Assembly: GCA_021108005.1 (NCBI GenBank)
Contig: JAIORS010000229.1
Location: forward strand, 1 to 41,931
Length of the DNA stretch: 41,931 bases
Direction: 5' to 3'
Origin: Candidatus Aegiribacteria sp.
GTDB lineage: Bacteria > Fermentibacterota > Fermentibacteria > Fermentibacterales > JCC-6
Below, in pieces: positions 9,356-17,155 of this stretch; position 1 is the stretch's first letter; the number at the start of each line of letters is the position of its first letter. The notes under the pieces were generated by a model, which was given only the letters and a program-made list of their open reading frames with translations, did no database searches and was not told the DNA's origin. The translations under genes and the position numbers were made by a program.

Positions 9356-9423
9356 CCCTTCGTCATGTTAAGATTATGTTGTCTATTTATACAGGTAACT
9401 GAATTACCCGGGAGACTGATTAC

Positions 9424-9795
9424 TTGAGAATAATCGGGGTTGGCATAGACATCGTTGACATTGATGTTTTCAGAAACCGTCTGGATGCTGGAATGGTAAA
9501 CGAACTGTTCCTTCCCGGAGAAATTGAATACTGCTCATCCAGAGCTCGCCCATGGGAAAGCTATGCGGCTAGATTCGCAGCCAAGGAAGCTTCCTTCAAA
9601 GCACTTGGCGTTGGCCTTTCCCACGGATTGCGCTGGAAAGATGTCGAGATAATTAAAGAAGAAACCGGTGCTGTATCCGTTCAGTTAAGCGGTAAGGCAC
9701 TGGAACATGCAAGGAATAAGCACGTAAAACAGGTTCATCTTTCCATCAGCCATTCAGGTGAGAACGCCATAGCCGTTGTTACAATGGAAAGCTGA
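9424..9795 (+). CDS. acpS: Holo-[acyl-carrier-protein] synthase (AcpS)
   Basis: A 123-residue 4'-phosphopantetheinyl transferase that moves the phosphopantetheine arm from CoA to a Ser on acyl carrier proteins. It shows the N-terminal GVGIDIVDI motif (Asp metal ligand) and the second motif FAAKEASFKALG (Glu ligand), with the usual C-terminal HLSISHSGENAIAVV. The start is TTG at 9424, preceded by GGGAG at 9410-9414; translation from there gives the canonical RIIGVGID beginning. It opens a five-gene run that includes an acyl carrier protein gene, so it probably loads that carrier, and possibly also the fatty-acid carrier of the cell. Confidence 0.95.
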   Translation: MRIIGVGIDIVDIDVFRNRLDAGMVNELFLPGEIEYCSSRARPWESYAARFAAKEASFKALGVGLSHGLRWKDVEIIKEETGAVSVQLSGKALEHARNKHVKQVHLSISHSGENAIAVVTMES

Positions 9796-9824
9796 CGGAG
9801 AACCAGAGGATTGGAGGAGACCAC

Positions 9825-11573
9825 TTGAGCAATATCGGATCCTATGAAAAGAGGAAAGAGAGTTTTAACTGGGATATCTCAAAGGATGTCCTTGACTGGA
9901 AGGATGGAGAACTCCTGAATATTGGAGCTATCTGTTCCGACAGAATCTGCAGCAGAGGTGACGGAGATAAAACAGCACTCATATGGGAAGGCTTCGGGGA
10001 TAAGAAAGCGAAGTACACTTTCGATGACTTGAGGGTCTTTTCAAACGCATTCGCGAAGTTCCTGAAGGATGAGGGGATTGAACCAGGAGACAGGGTTTGC
10101 ATATTCATGGACAAGATCCCGAGTCTCTATTTCTCCTTCCTGGGTATTCTTAAACTGGGGGCAATAGCGCAGCCGCTTTTCTCGGCATTCGGCGATGAAT
10201 CTCTTGAAGTAAGACTTGCCAGCGCAGAAACAAAGGCAATTCTCACAACCCGCAAGCATGTGAAGAAAGTTCGGAAAATAAAGGACAGACTCCCAGCTCT
10301 GAAGAAGATAATAGTCGTAGAGGGCAATCCCGACAAATTAAAGGAAGACGAAATTTTCTTCGATGTGGAGAACAGCCCCAGGGTAGAGGAATTCGATGTT
10401 TACAAGTCCGGGCCTGAAACGCCTTCCGTTCTTCATTATACTTCCGGAACGACCGGTCAGCCGAAAGGCGCACTTCATGTTCACAATTCAGTATGGGGAC
10501 AGGCGCTTACAACCAGCTGGGTGCTTGACCTTCAGGATGATGATATCTACTGGTGCACAGCGGATCCCGGATGGGTTACAGGAACCAGCTACGGCATCAT
10601 AGGACCCTGGGCTCTTGGTGCCACGCAGTGTGTTCTGGACTCAGGATTTACATCTTCAAGATGGTATAAATTTATACAGGACAATAAAATATCCGTATGG
10701 TACTCTGCCCCCACCGCCATAAGGGCACTTATGAAAGATGGTGATGAGATTGTAGGGACCTTCGATCATTCATCACTCCGTCACCTTGCTTCAGTTGGTG
10801 AGCCTCTGAACGCTGAGGCGGTCATATGGAGCGGGGAAGTATTCGACGGTTTGAAATTCCATGATACCTTCTGGCAGACGGAAACCGGCTCGATGATGAT
10901 AACTAACTATCCTGGAATGGAGATACGGCCGGGCTCAATGGGTATGCCTTTTCCGGGTATAGAGGCCGCTGTACTGGACCTTGCCACCCATGTTCCCATC
11001 GATGAACCTGGAAAGGTGGGACTGATAGCTTTCCGTCCCGGATGGCCGTCAATGTTCAGACAGTACTGGAAGAAGCCGGATATATACAGAAGCAAGTTCG
11101 TAGGGGCTTCCGAGGACGACATGCCTGATGAACTCAGAACAAATCCCGACCTCTGGTACGTTTCAGGCGACAGGGCCAGTATCGACAAGGATGGATACTA
11201 CTGGTTCGTGGGTAGAGACGATGATGTGATAAATACCGGAGGCCATCTTGTTGGCCCCTTCGAGATAGAGTCAGCCCTTGTTGAGCATGAAGCCATAGCC
11301 GAGGCTGCCGCGGTGGGCAAACCGGACGAAGTTAATATGGAAGTTGTAAAGGCGTTCGTTACGCTGAAACCAGGTTACGAGCCCTCGAATGACCTTGAAC
11401 TGAACATTATGAATTTTATCAGAAAAAGGCTTTCTCCTCTGGCAATGCCACAGGAGATCGAGTACATGGACAAGCTTCCTAAAACGCGTTCAGGCAAGAT
11501 TGTCAGAAGATATCTTAAAGCAATTGAATGGGGAGAAGATGTTGGCGATATGTCAACACTTTCCGATGAATAA
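9825..11573 (+). CDS. acsA: AMP-forming acetyl-CoA synthetase (AcsA type)
   Basis: A 582-residue ANL-superfamily ligase: acetate + ATP + CoA to acetyl-CoA via acetyl-AMP. Motifs: YTSGTTGQPKG (205-215), DTFWQTETG (347-355), SGDRA, GRDDDVINTGGHLV, and PKTRSGK with the adenylation Lys558. Trp350 in the FWQTE motif corresponds to the Trp that closes the acyl pocket of acetyl-CoA synthetases to two- or three-carbon acids, so a short acid is the likely substrate rather than a fatty acid. Like Bacillus AcsA it lacks the long N-terminal region of enterobacterial Acs. The start is TTG at 9825 with GGAGGAG at 9812-9818. Gaps of 29 and 19 bases to neighbours place it inside the operon. PKTRSGK is also the typical site of inhibitory Lys acetylation. 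Confidence 0.9.
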   Translation: MSNIGSYEKRKESFNWDISKDVLDWKDGELLNIGAICSDRICSRGDGDKTALIWEGFGDKKAKYTFDDLRVFSNAFAKFLKDEGIEPGDRVCIFMDKIPSLYFSFLGILKLGAIAQPLFSAFGDESLEVRLASAETKAILTTRKHVKKVRKIKDRLPALKKIIVVEGNPDKLKEDEIFFDVENSPRVEEFDVYKSGPETPSVLHYTSGTTGQPKGALHVHNSVWGQALTTSWVLDLQDDDIYWCTADPGWVTGTSYGIIGPWALGATQCVLDSGFTSSRWYKFIQDNKISVWYSAPTAIRALMKDGDEIVGTFDHSSLRHLASVGEPLNAEAVIWSGEVFDGLKFHDTFWQTETGSMMITNYPGMEIRPGSMGMPFPGIEAAVLDLATHVPIDEPGKVGLIAFRPGWPSMFRQYWKKPDIYRSKFVGASEDDMPDELRTNPDLWYVSGDRASIDKDGYYWFVGRDDDVINTGGHLVGPFEIESALVEHEAIAEAAAVGKPDEVNMEVVKAFVTLKPGYEPSNDLELNIMNFIRKRLSPLAMPQEIEYMDKLPKTRSGKIVRRYLKAIEWGEDVGDMSTLSDE

Positions 11574-11592
11574 TTCTACGAAAGGAGCTGGA

Positions 11593-11841
11593 ATGGATAA
11601 GATGAAGGAAGCAGTACTTGAGTACATAGTAGATGAGTACCTTGATGAAGATGAAGATGATGAGGTTTCCTTTGATTCTCCGCTGATCTCATCAGGAATC
11701 GTAGACAGTTTTTCAATGGTTTCCCTTAAAAGATTCCTTGAGAATAAATACAGTATCAAACTTCCCGATGAAGAAGCTTCACCGGAGGCTTTCGATACGG
11801 TGAACTCAATTTGTATACTGGTTAATAAACATCTGGGATAA
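11593..11841 (+). CDS. Stand-alone acyl carrier protein
   Basis: An 82-residue acidic four-helix carrier protein. The attachment Ser is Ser39 in the motif GIVDSFSM, a DSF/DSL-type phosphopantetheine site. Helix I is preceded by an unusually acidic run (YLDEDEDDE). The chosen ATG at 11593 follows AAAGGAG at an ideal distance; an upstream in-frame ATG at 11500 lies inside acsA and is not used. DSF in place of DSL, and position between an acyl-activating enzyme and an alpha-oxoamine synthase, suggest a dedicated carrier rather than the fatty-acid ACP. Stand-alone carriers also accompany serine palmitoyltransferases in some bacterial sphingolipid loci. Cargo is unknown; acetyl is my inference from the neighbour's pocket. 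Confidence 0.88.
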   Translation: MDKMKEAVLEYIVDEYLDEDEDDEVSFDSPLISSGIVDSFSMVSLKRFLENKYSIKLPDEEASPEAFDTVNSICILVNKHLG

Positions 11842-11857
11842 TCGGGGGTAGAACAGT

Positions 11858-13105
11858 ATGGCGTTTTCAGACAGTACTAGAGGCCTGTTTACAGATGAAA
11901 TAGAGAAAATCAAGGAAGATGGTCTCTTCAAAGAAAAAAGGTTCATCTGCTCAGAGCAGGACGCGGAAATTGAAGTTGAGTATCCCGAGGGCGCAGCCCA
12001 CAAGAAAGTTCTCAATTTCTGCGCGAATAATTACCTGGGCCTTTCAAGTCACCCCGATGTAATCAAGGCGGCCCACGAAGGCCTCGATGCCCGTGGTTAC
12101 GGCATGAGTTCCGTAAGGTTCATATGCGGCACGCAGGACATACACAGAGAACTCCAGGACAAGGTATCAGCCTTCCTGGGGATGGAGGATACCCTTCTGT
12201 TTCCCTCATGCATGGATGCGAATTCGGGTGTTTTTGAGGCGATACTTGGCCAGGAAGACGTGATCATAGCCGACAGGCTCATCCATGCATCACTTGTTGA
12301 CGGTATACGTCTATGTTCGGCCGAGTACGATACATTCAAACATATGGATATGAAGCATCTTGAAAAGAAGCTTAAGCTGCATCAGGATAAAAGAACCAGA
12401 CTGGTTGTGACCGACGGTGTGTTTTCGATGGATGGCGATCTCGCTCCACTTGATGAAATGGTCGCGCTTTGCAACCGTTACGATGCTATGCTTCTGGTCG
12501 ATGACTCCCATGCATCGGGTTTCATAGGAAAGACCGGCAGGGGAACACACGAGTATTACGACGTGATCGATAGTATTGATATTATCACAACTACATTCGG
12601 AAAGGGACTTGGAGGAGCTTCCGGAGGTTGCGTATCCGGTCGGAGCGAGCTAATTGAACTCTGCCGCCAGAAGGCAAGACCGTACCTGTTCAGTAATTCC
12701 CTCGCGCCCCCTATCGTTAACGGATCGATCAAAGTAATTGATCTCATATCGAGTAACACTGAACGCCGTGACAAGCTTGAATGGAATACGAAGTACTTCC
12801 GTGAGAAGATGGAAGAGGCTGGCCTGAACATGCGTCCCGGCGTTACTCCAATAGTTCCCGTGATGCTGTACAACGCAAAGCTGGCTAACGATATGGCCAG
12901 GGATATGTACGCAGAAGGTATTTATGTGATAGGATTCTGTTTCCCTGTAGTCCCCGCGGGAAAAGCGAGGATTCGCGTCCAGCTTTCAGCCGCCCATGAA
13001 AAGGAACACCTCGATAAGTGTGTTGAGGCTTTCAAGAAGGTTGGGGAGAAGTACGGAATACTCGGTCTTGGCAAGAAAGAGATAATCGAGAAATACGGCA
13101 ATTAG
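11858..13105 (+). CDS. KBL-like alpha-oxoamine synthase, divergent paralogue
   Basis: A 415-residue PLP enzyme of the family that condenses an acyl thioester with an amino acid and loses CO2 (KBL, AONS, ALAS, SPT). PLP Lys249 lies in TTTFGKGLGGASGG, the ring-binding Asp/His in VDDSHASGF (213-221) and the ring-stacking His143 in LIHASLVDG. It resembles glycine C-acetyltransferase overall, but differs from the canonical Kbl at 22839-24041 around the active site: PSCMDANSG replaces SSCFDANGG, LIHAS replaces LNHAS, and SAEYDTF replaces KAKRYRY. It also has an N-terminal insert and a longer C-terminus. Its place right after an ACP gene suggests an acyl-ACP or different amino-acid substrate. Automatic annotation would call it kbl; I leave the symbol open. 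Confidence 0.85.
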   Translation: MAFSDSTRGLFTDEIEKIKEDGLFKEKRFICSEQDAEIEVEYPEGAAHKKVLNFCANNYLGLSSHPDVIKAAHEGLDARGYGMSSVRFICGTQDIHRELQDKVSAFLGMEDTLLFPSCMDANSGVFEAILGQEDVIIADRLIHASLVDGIRLCSAEYDTFKHMDMKHLEKKLKLHQDKRTRLVVTDGVFSMDGDLAPLDEMVALCNRYDAMLLVDDSHASGFIGKTGRGTHEYYDVIDSIDIITTTFGKGLGGASGGCVSGRSELIELCRQKARPYLFSNSLAPPIVNGSIKVIDLISSNTERRDKLEWNTKYFREKMEEAGLNMRPGVTPIVPVMLYNAKLANDMARDMYAEGIYVIGFCFPVVPAGKARIRVQLSAAHEKEHLDKCVEAFKKVGEKYGILGLGKKEIIEKYGN

Positions 13106-13151
13106 GGAATAACCTGGCATGTCGATGGTTTCCCGAAGAAAAGGAGAATGA

Positions 13152-13715
13152 ATGAAAGATACTCTTGCCAATCCGGCCCCCCTGGGGCTAATGGGTTTCG
13201 GGATGACAACCGTCCTTCTGAATATGCACAACGCCGGATTTTTTGGTAACGATATCATGATACTTGCCATGGGTATTTTCTACGGCGGCCTGGCGCAGGT
13301 AATTGCAGGGATAATGGAATTCAGGAAGGGTAACACATTCGGCACGACCGCGTTCACAAGCTTCGGACTATTCTGGCTGTCTCTGGTTTTCATTCTACTA
13401 GGGGCCAGATATAAGTGGTTCGACTTCGATGCGGTATTTCTGGGATGGTACCTTTTCATGTGGGGGCTTTTCACGTTTTTCATGTGGATTGCCACCTGGA
13501 AAACGAATCGTTCACTGCAGTTCGTTTTCCTCAGTTTAACCGTTCTCTTCTGGCTTCTTGCAATGGGTCACTGGTTCGAAATGCCGCTATGGTTCAATGT
13601 CATGACCGGAATAGAGGGTATAGTATGCGGACTGTCCGCCATATATCTTGCGGCAGCCGGTGTTATTAATGAAGCCAGGGGCAGAACTGTTCTTCCCATC
13701 TGCCCCAGAGACTGA
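13152..13715 (+). CDS. satP: Acetate/succinate transporter, GPR1/FUN34/YaaH family
   Basis: A 187-residue integral membrane protein with six predicted helices and the family signature NPAPLGL at residues 7-13. Known members (SatP/YaaH) import acetate and succinate with protons across the inner membrane. The start at 13152 has AAGGAG a few bases ahead. An overlapping ATG four bases earlier is out of frame. It is the last gene of the acpS-acsA-acp-kbl-like run, 46 bases after the preceding stop and directly before a strong hairpin terminator. Importer plus AcsA makes acetate the natural input for this operon. Confidence 0.9.
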   Translation: MKDTLANPAPLGLMGFGMTTVLLNMHNAGFFGNDIMILAMGIFYGGLAQVIAGIMEFRKGNTFGTTAFTSFGLFWLSLVFILLGARYKWFDFDAVFLGWYLFMWGLFTFFMWIATWKTNRSLQFVFLSLTVLFWLLAMGHWFEMPLWFNVMTGIEGIVCGLSAIYLAAAGVINEARGRTVLPICPRD

Positions 13716-13733
13716 AAAAAGGTCGCATGGTGC

Positions 13734-13763
13734 GCAGGGGGCGTTTACGCGCCCCCTGCTTTG
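13734..13763 (+). terminator. Rho-independent terminator of the acpS-satP operon
   Basis: A perfect ten-base stem, GCAGGGGGCG (13734-13743) with CGCCCCCTGC (13750-13759), around a six-base loop, followed by TTTG. The stem is very GC-rich and begins 18 bases after the satP stop. The T-run is short, but the stem is the strongest hairpin in the window. It marks the end of the five-gene unit. Confidence 0.8.
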
Positions 13764-13850
13764 TACATTGATGATGTTAACGCGGATCAATGCTGACTAT
13801 GTATTTAAGGAAGGAATTCTCGTCACTCATCTCGATATCGGTGGAGGAGC

Positions 13851-14762
13851 TTAGCCGGGCTGGATAGAATGAACTCCTGTTTCATCGGGATGATGTCGAA
13901 GGTAATAATCGATGCATGCGTAGACAAGAAGGTTAATGATCAGTCCCCATATCGCTGTAAGCTGGGACTGGTAGAACAGGAATACCTGCGTCACGAATAT
14001 ATTCACCAGGATTGCTCGTTTGAACCAGTGGACAGCCTTGTTTCTGGAGGATTTCAGCACCAGAAGCCCGGTAAGCACCAGCACACTGCTGGAGAAAACT
14101 CCGACAAGCGATAATCCGGATACGTTTCTTGTTGGAATCCACCCGGGGTTTATCCAGCCCAGTATAGCAGCGAACTGGCAAAGGCTTGTGAATACGAAAA
14201 GGATCATTACACCGGGGATTATTCTGGGAATGGCCAGGATGCGCATCAGAAAAGCTTCAGACCGTTTTTTCACATAATCGTAGCTTCTCAGCCAGCGGGA
14301 TTCGTAATTGCTTTCCAGTTCATTTCTGATAGTTTCGTTCACCGTGATCTCCCGCTGTGAAAGAGGGTGAAGTTCCACCAGTCTATTGAAGATAAGATAC
14401 ATAGCAACGAAAATCACATAGATTATTGCTATGGTCGGTTTGAAGAAGTAATCGTTATCGCTGGTTACAAACTTGCCCAGTTCATCGATGAACAGTCCAA
14501 AACCAATCCCGCTGATGAAAGCAGCAAGACGCCGTATCGAAGGATTCCAGAAGTGGAAAAGCAACACCAGGGAAACCAGCATGAGAAGGCCTCCCCATAG
14601 CATATGGGCGATATGGAGTGAACCGAATGCGATTTGTGGATAACCGGTTAAGGCAAGGAAGGCTCGGTTAATAAGAATGGTGGCAACCGCGATTACCAGG
14701 AGAAGCTCAAACATGTCGCCTGAGTCGGCATCTCTTACAAGACCGTTATTTCCTGACTTCAT
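13851..14762 (-). CDS. Conserved-looking polytopic membrane protein of unknown function
   Basis: A 303-residue protein with about eight to nine membrane segments in two groups, separated by a charged cytoplasmic stretch of about 55 residues (around 130-185). The first half carries a striking block: HIAHMLWGGLLM, then GFGLFIDELGKFVTSDNDYFF. It combines His, Trp, Asp/Glu and Lys within or next to membrane segments. Such charged residues in a membrane core usually mean a catalytic or transport role, but I do not recognise a named family. It lies 34 bases downstream of the small barrel gene on the same strand and may be co-transcribed with it. It is convergent with the satP operon. Confidence 0.75.
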   Translation of the reverse strand: MKSGNNGLVRDADSGDMFELLLVIAVATILINRAFLALTGYPQIAFGSLHIAHMLWGGLLMLVSLVLLFHFWNPSIRRLAAFISGIGFGLFIDELGKFVTSDNDYFFKPTIAIIYVIFVAMYLIFNRLVELHPLSQREITVNETIRNELESNYESRWLRSYDYVKKRSEAFLMRILAIPRIIPGVMILFVFTSLCQFAAILGWINPGWIPTRNVSGLSLVGVFSSSVLVLTGLLVLKSSRNKAVHWFKRAILVNIFVTQVFLFYQSQLTAIWGLIINLLVYACIDYYLRHHPDETGVHSIQPG

Positions 14763-14796
14763 GATAACTTGCGGCTTTCCGAATGAGTGTTCTATA

Positions 14797-15243
14797 TCAG
14801 AAAATGAATCTGATCCCTATTCCGCCGTTCATATCGAATTCAGTCTCCGGGATTATATCCAGTATAACCGCTGCTTCTATAAACAGATCCAATGGTGCTC
14901 CGCCAAGCAGCCAGGAGATACCCAGCGGCACTCTGGCTCCAAGCCTTGTATCGTTAGCTAGAATAATTCTTCCGCCAATGCCGTAATAAACCGGTAGCAG
15001 CCCGCTGGGATCATCGATAAGGCTGTAATTGTGCCAAAGAAAATCAGCGTGCAGATGAAGGTCTTCATCTTTGTCTTTCAGCGACCAGGATACAGCTCCG
15101 TCAAAGGCGGCATTCCGGTCAAACCACATTTTTACGCTGATGCCTGTAGGCTCTCCAACTATTACGCCAAGTTCAAAATGCCCCGGTCCAGTGGAAGAAA
15201 ACAGAAGTGAGGTGAGTAGTATAACAATCACAATAGACTCCAT
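14797..15243 (-). CDS. Small outer-membrane-like beta-barrel protein
   Basis: A 148-residue protein with an N-terminal signal peptide (MESIVIVILLTSLLFSSTG) followed by alternating hydrophobic/polar segments typical of a small barrel: GPGHFELGVIVGEPTGIS, HLHADFLWHNYSL and LPVYYGIGGRII. It ends GIRFIF, an aromatic C-terminal residue as required by the BAM insertion signal. The repeated GVxxGEPTG and YYGIGG elements resemble small barrels annotated as DUF3996-like or OmpA-like. Function is unknown. Together with the lipoproteins it supports a two-membrane envelope. Confidence 0.68.
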   Translation of the reverse strand: MESIVIVILLTSLLFSSTGPGHFELGVIVGEPTGISVKMWFDRNAAFDGAVSWSLKDKDEDLHLHADFLWHNYSLIDDPSGLLPVYYGIGGRIILANDTRLGARVPLGISWLLGGAPLDLFIEAAVILDIIPETEFDMNGGIGIRFIF

Positions 15244-15767
15244 TCCGCAGTTCTCGGTGACAATTTACAAACCAGGTACGCAGGTACCAATCGTAAAGAT
15301 TATAGCTTTGTATCGTAAGCAGGCAAGAGCAGAGGATTGGGATGTTTTCATAAAATTCGCTGCAGCATGTATATATAATAGTAAAACATCCTTTATTAAT
15401 TGTGCTTGTTTACCTTTTACGGGGTTGAAAAAGGCCGTTTCGAAGACTGTTTCACTGAGAAAATTACAGAATATGTTCATTGTTATGCTGTACGGAAGTC
15501 CGCAGGCATGATATTCAAGCATGGAAAGCACTGGACAATTGTCTATCGACAATTATGAATATATACTGTTAGTATATGAATGGTTGCTGAAGGCGCACTC
15601 TCATCACGGTTATTCAAATAGAAAGAGAACTTGAAACAGCGAAATTCCGGTTACTGGATCCGTTGAAATTAGAAGGCAAGGAAGTGATGAAAGCGCTGCT
15701 GGTTGTAAGTACGGAGAGTATGAAGCGTATTCGAATAAGCTGATACGGAAAGGAACGTATTTCTTTT
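15244..15767. other. 524-base stretch without a supported gene
   Basis: This gap separates the minus-strand barrel gene from the plus-strand signalling genes. It is AT-richer than its surroundings. I see short inverted repeats (GACAATTGTC at 15536-15545, ATATAC/GTATAT at 15561-15577). An open plus-strand frame of 50 codons between stops (15591-15740) reads as IQIERELETAKFRLL with no ATG near its beginning; it could be a small gene remnant or a GTG/TTG-started peptide. A 95-codon minus frame at 15265-15552 has poor composition and no Shine-Dalgarno. The GGAAAGGAA at 15747-15755 is the ribosome site of the next gene. Confidence 0.5.
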
Positions 15768-16457
15768 ATGACCATTAACGGTACACTTAGCGATATAGGT
15801 TTGGTTTCACTGCTCCAGTTTCCGAATTCCAGCGGGAAGACAGGTATGCTTACAGTGATATCCATTGATGGCAAGGCTGACTTCTACTATCGGAAGGGCG
15901 AGCTTGTACATGCCAGGTATGGTAAGAAGACCGGTAAGTATGTTCTTGTGGATACAGTCGATTGGAATGAAGGACGGTTTACTTTCGAGACTGGAATGGA
16001 ACCGGAAGAAACAACCATCCATGATGATCTTCACAATATTCTGATCTGGGCTCTTAGAGAGAGAGACGACAAAAAGAGGAATCAGGATGAGGAGGATATC
16101 GGTTCTGCAGAATTCGATACTGAACTATCAAAAAAACTCGATGGTCTTCTGAAATCAGCTATAGATATCCAGTACATTGGCATATTCTCTAATGCCGGGC
16201 AGCTCCTGGCCAGATCGAATTTCGAGAGGAGTTGTCTTCAGGAAATTGAGCCATTCATGGAATCTGTGACCAGCTTTATTAGTAGCTATCCAGGAAAGGT
16301 TACAGGAAAAGCATTGATAGAAGCGTCTGATATCTCAATTGCGATAGAAGGAATTGATGAAACAGAAACCGTAGTTATATCTACCGGACCCGAAATCAAA
16401 TTTGACAAATTGTCTATGGTTCTCTTTGAAATAGTATGTGAACTAAGAGGAGTGTAA
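15768..16457 (+). CDS. DUF4388 (PATAN)-roadblock/LC7 signalling protein
   Basis: A 229-residue cytoplasmic protein with two domains. Residues 3-100 match DUF4388/PATAN (ingtLSDIGLVSLLQF opening, GKADFYYRKGELVHARYG core, then WNEGRFTFE), a domain found in PatA-like and gliding-related regulators. Residues 120-229 look like a roadblock/LC7 domain (LLKSAIDIQYIGIFSNAGQLLA, then SIAIEGIDETETVVIS), which binds small Ras-like GTPases such as MglA. No GTPase gene is nearby. It is 83 bases ahead of a cyclic-nucleotide-binding gene and belongs to a three-gene signalling set. Its partners are inferred. Confidence 0.8.
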   Translation: MTINGTLSDIGLVSLLQFPNSSGKTGMLTVISIDGKADFYYRKGELVHARYGKKTGKYVLVDTVDWNEGRFTFETGMEPEETTIHDDLHNILIWALRERDDKKRNQDEEDIGSAEFDTELSKKLDGLLKSAIDIQYIGIFSNAGQLLARSNFERSCLQEIEPFMESVTSFISSYPGKVTGKALIEASDISIAIEGIDETETVVISTGPEIKFDKLSMVLFEIVCELRGV

Positions 16458-16540
16458 CGAAGATAGAGGATACGGAAGAAAGAATCTTACAAAATTGTGT
16501 TTGAACAACTTGAGAATACCTTACACGAAAGGACCGTTAA

Positions 16541-17065
16541 ATGGATTATGATGATAGCATTTTTACGCCTGTGGAATTTCTTGAAGAAAAGAGCTTTGTT
16601 GATGCCTGCAGTACTCACAGTACTGAAGAGCAGGAAATAATAATCGATCAGGGTTCATTCAGTAACGATCTGTATATCATAAGAAGTGGTCGATTCGTGG
16701 TGAGCGATTCAATGGGTGAAGAATTTGTACTCGCAGCTCTGTCTGCAGGTGATGTCTTCGGTGAAATGGCATTCTTCAGAAGCGGAATTAGATCGGCCAG
16801 CGTAACCTGTGTTGCTCCCGGTGAGATTCTCTCCATAAGCAGGGAAACTTTCAAGAAACTGCACGAGACGAATCCTGATCTGGCAATACGGGTTACATGC
16901 ACTCTTGCGGGAATGCTCTCGGACAGGCTTAAGCATGCTGATGCAACCCTCAGCCTTTTATCAGACGACAGCGAACTAAGACAGAGGTATGAAATCCGGA
17001 GGCTGATAAGGGAGCTGAAAAGCACGATACACAAGCTGGGCAACGAAGATTCAGAAGAGAGTTAG
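16541..17065 (+). CDS. Cyclic-nucleotide-binding-domain protein
   Basis: A 174-residue protein with one CAP-type nucleotide-binding fold (about residues 10-125). The phosphate-binding cassette is visible as GDVFGEMAFFRSGIRSASVT, close to the FGE(x)AL...RSA consensus; the phosphate-gripping Arg and preceding Glu are present. There is no helix-turn-helix, only a C-terminal helical tail of about 45 residues rich in Arg and Leu, probably for dimerisation or partner contact. It is therefore a receptor rather than a transcription factor. AAAGGA precedes the ATG. It sits between the roadblock protein and the GGDEF-ATPase-TPR protein. Confidence 0.85.
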   Translation: MDYDDSIFTPVEFLEEKSFVDACSTHSTEEQEIIIDQGSFSNDLYIIRSGRFVVSDSMGEEFVLAALSAGDVFGEMAFFRSGIRSASVTCVAPGEILSISRETFKKLHETNPDLAIRVTCTLAGMLSDRLKHADATLSLLSDDSELRQRYEIRRLIRELKSTIHKLGNEDSEES

Positions 17066-17155
17066 TATCAGCGTATTTTCTGAACCGCTGAACCGGATAG
17101 GGTTAGGTACACTGTACTGGACATCTGGAAAAACCTCGATTAGTAAGTAATCATT

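Noticed and set aside
9825-13105. Sphingolipid (serine palmitoyltransferase) locus
   Set aside because: The ACP plus oxoamine synthase layout is similar, but the synthetase has the acetate-pocket Trp, the synthase is closest to KBL, and no ceramide synthase or reductase is present.
15265-15552. 95-codon open frame on the minus strand
   Set aside because: No Shine-Dalgarno, composition unlike the neighbouring genes, no recognisable motif; treated as non-coding.
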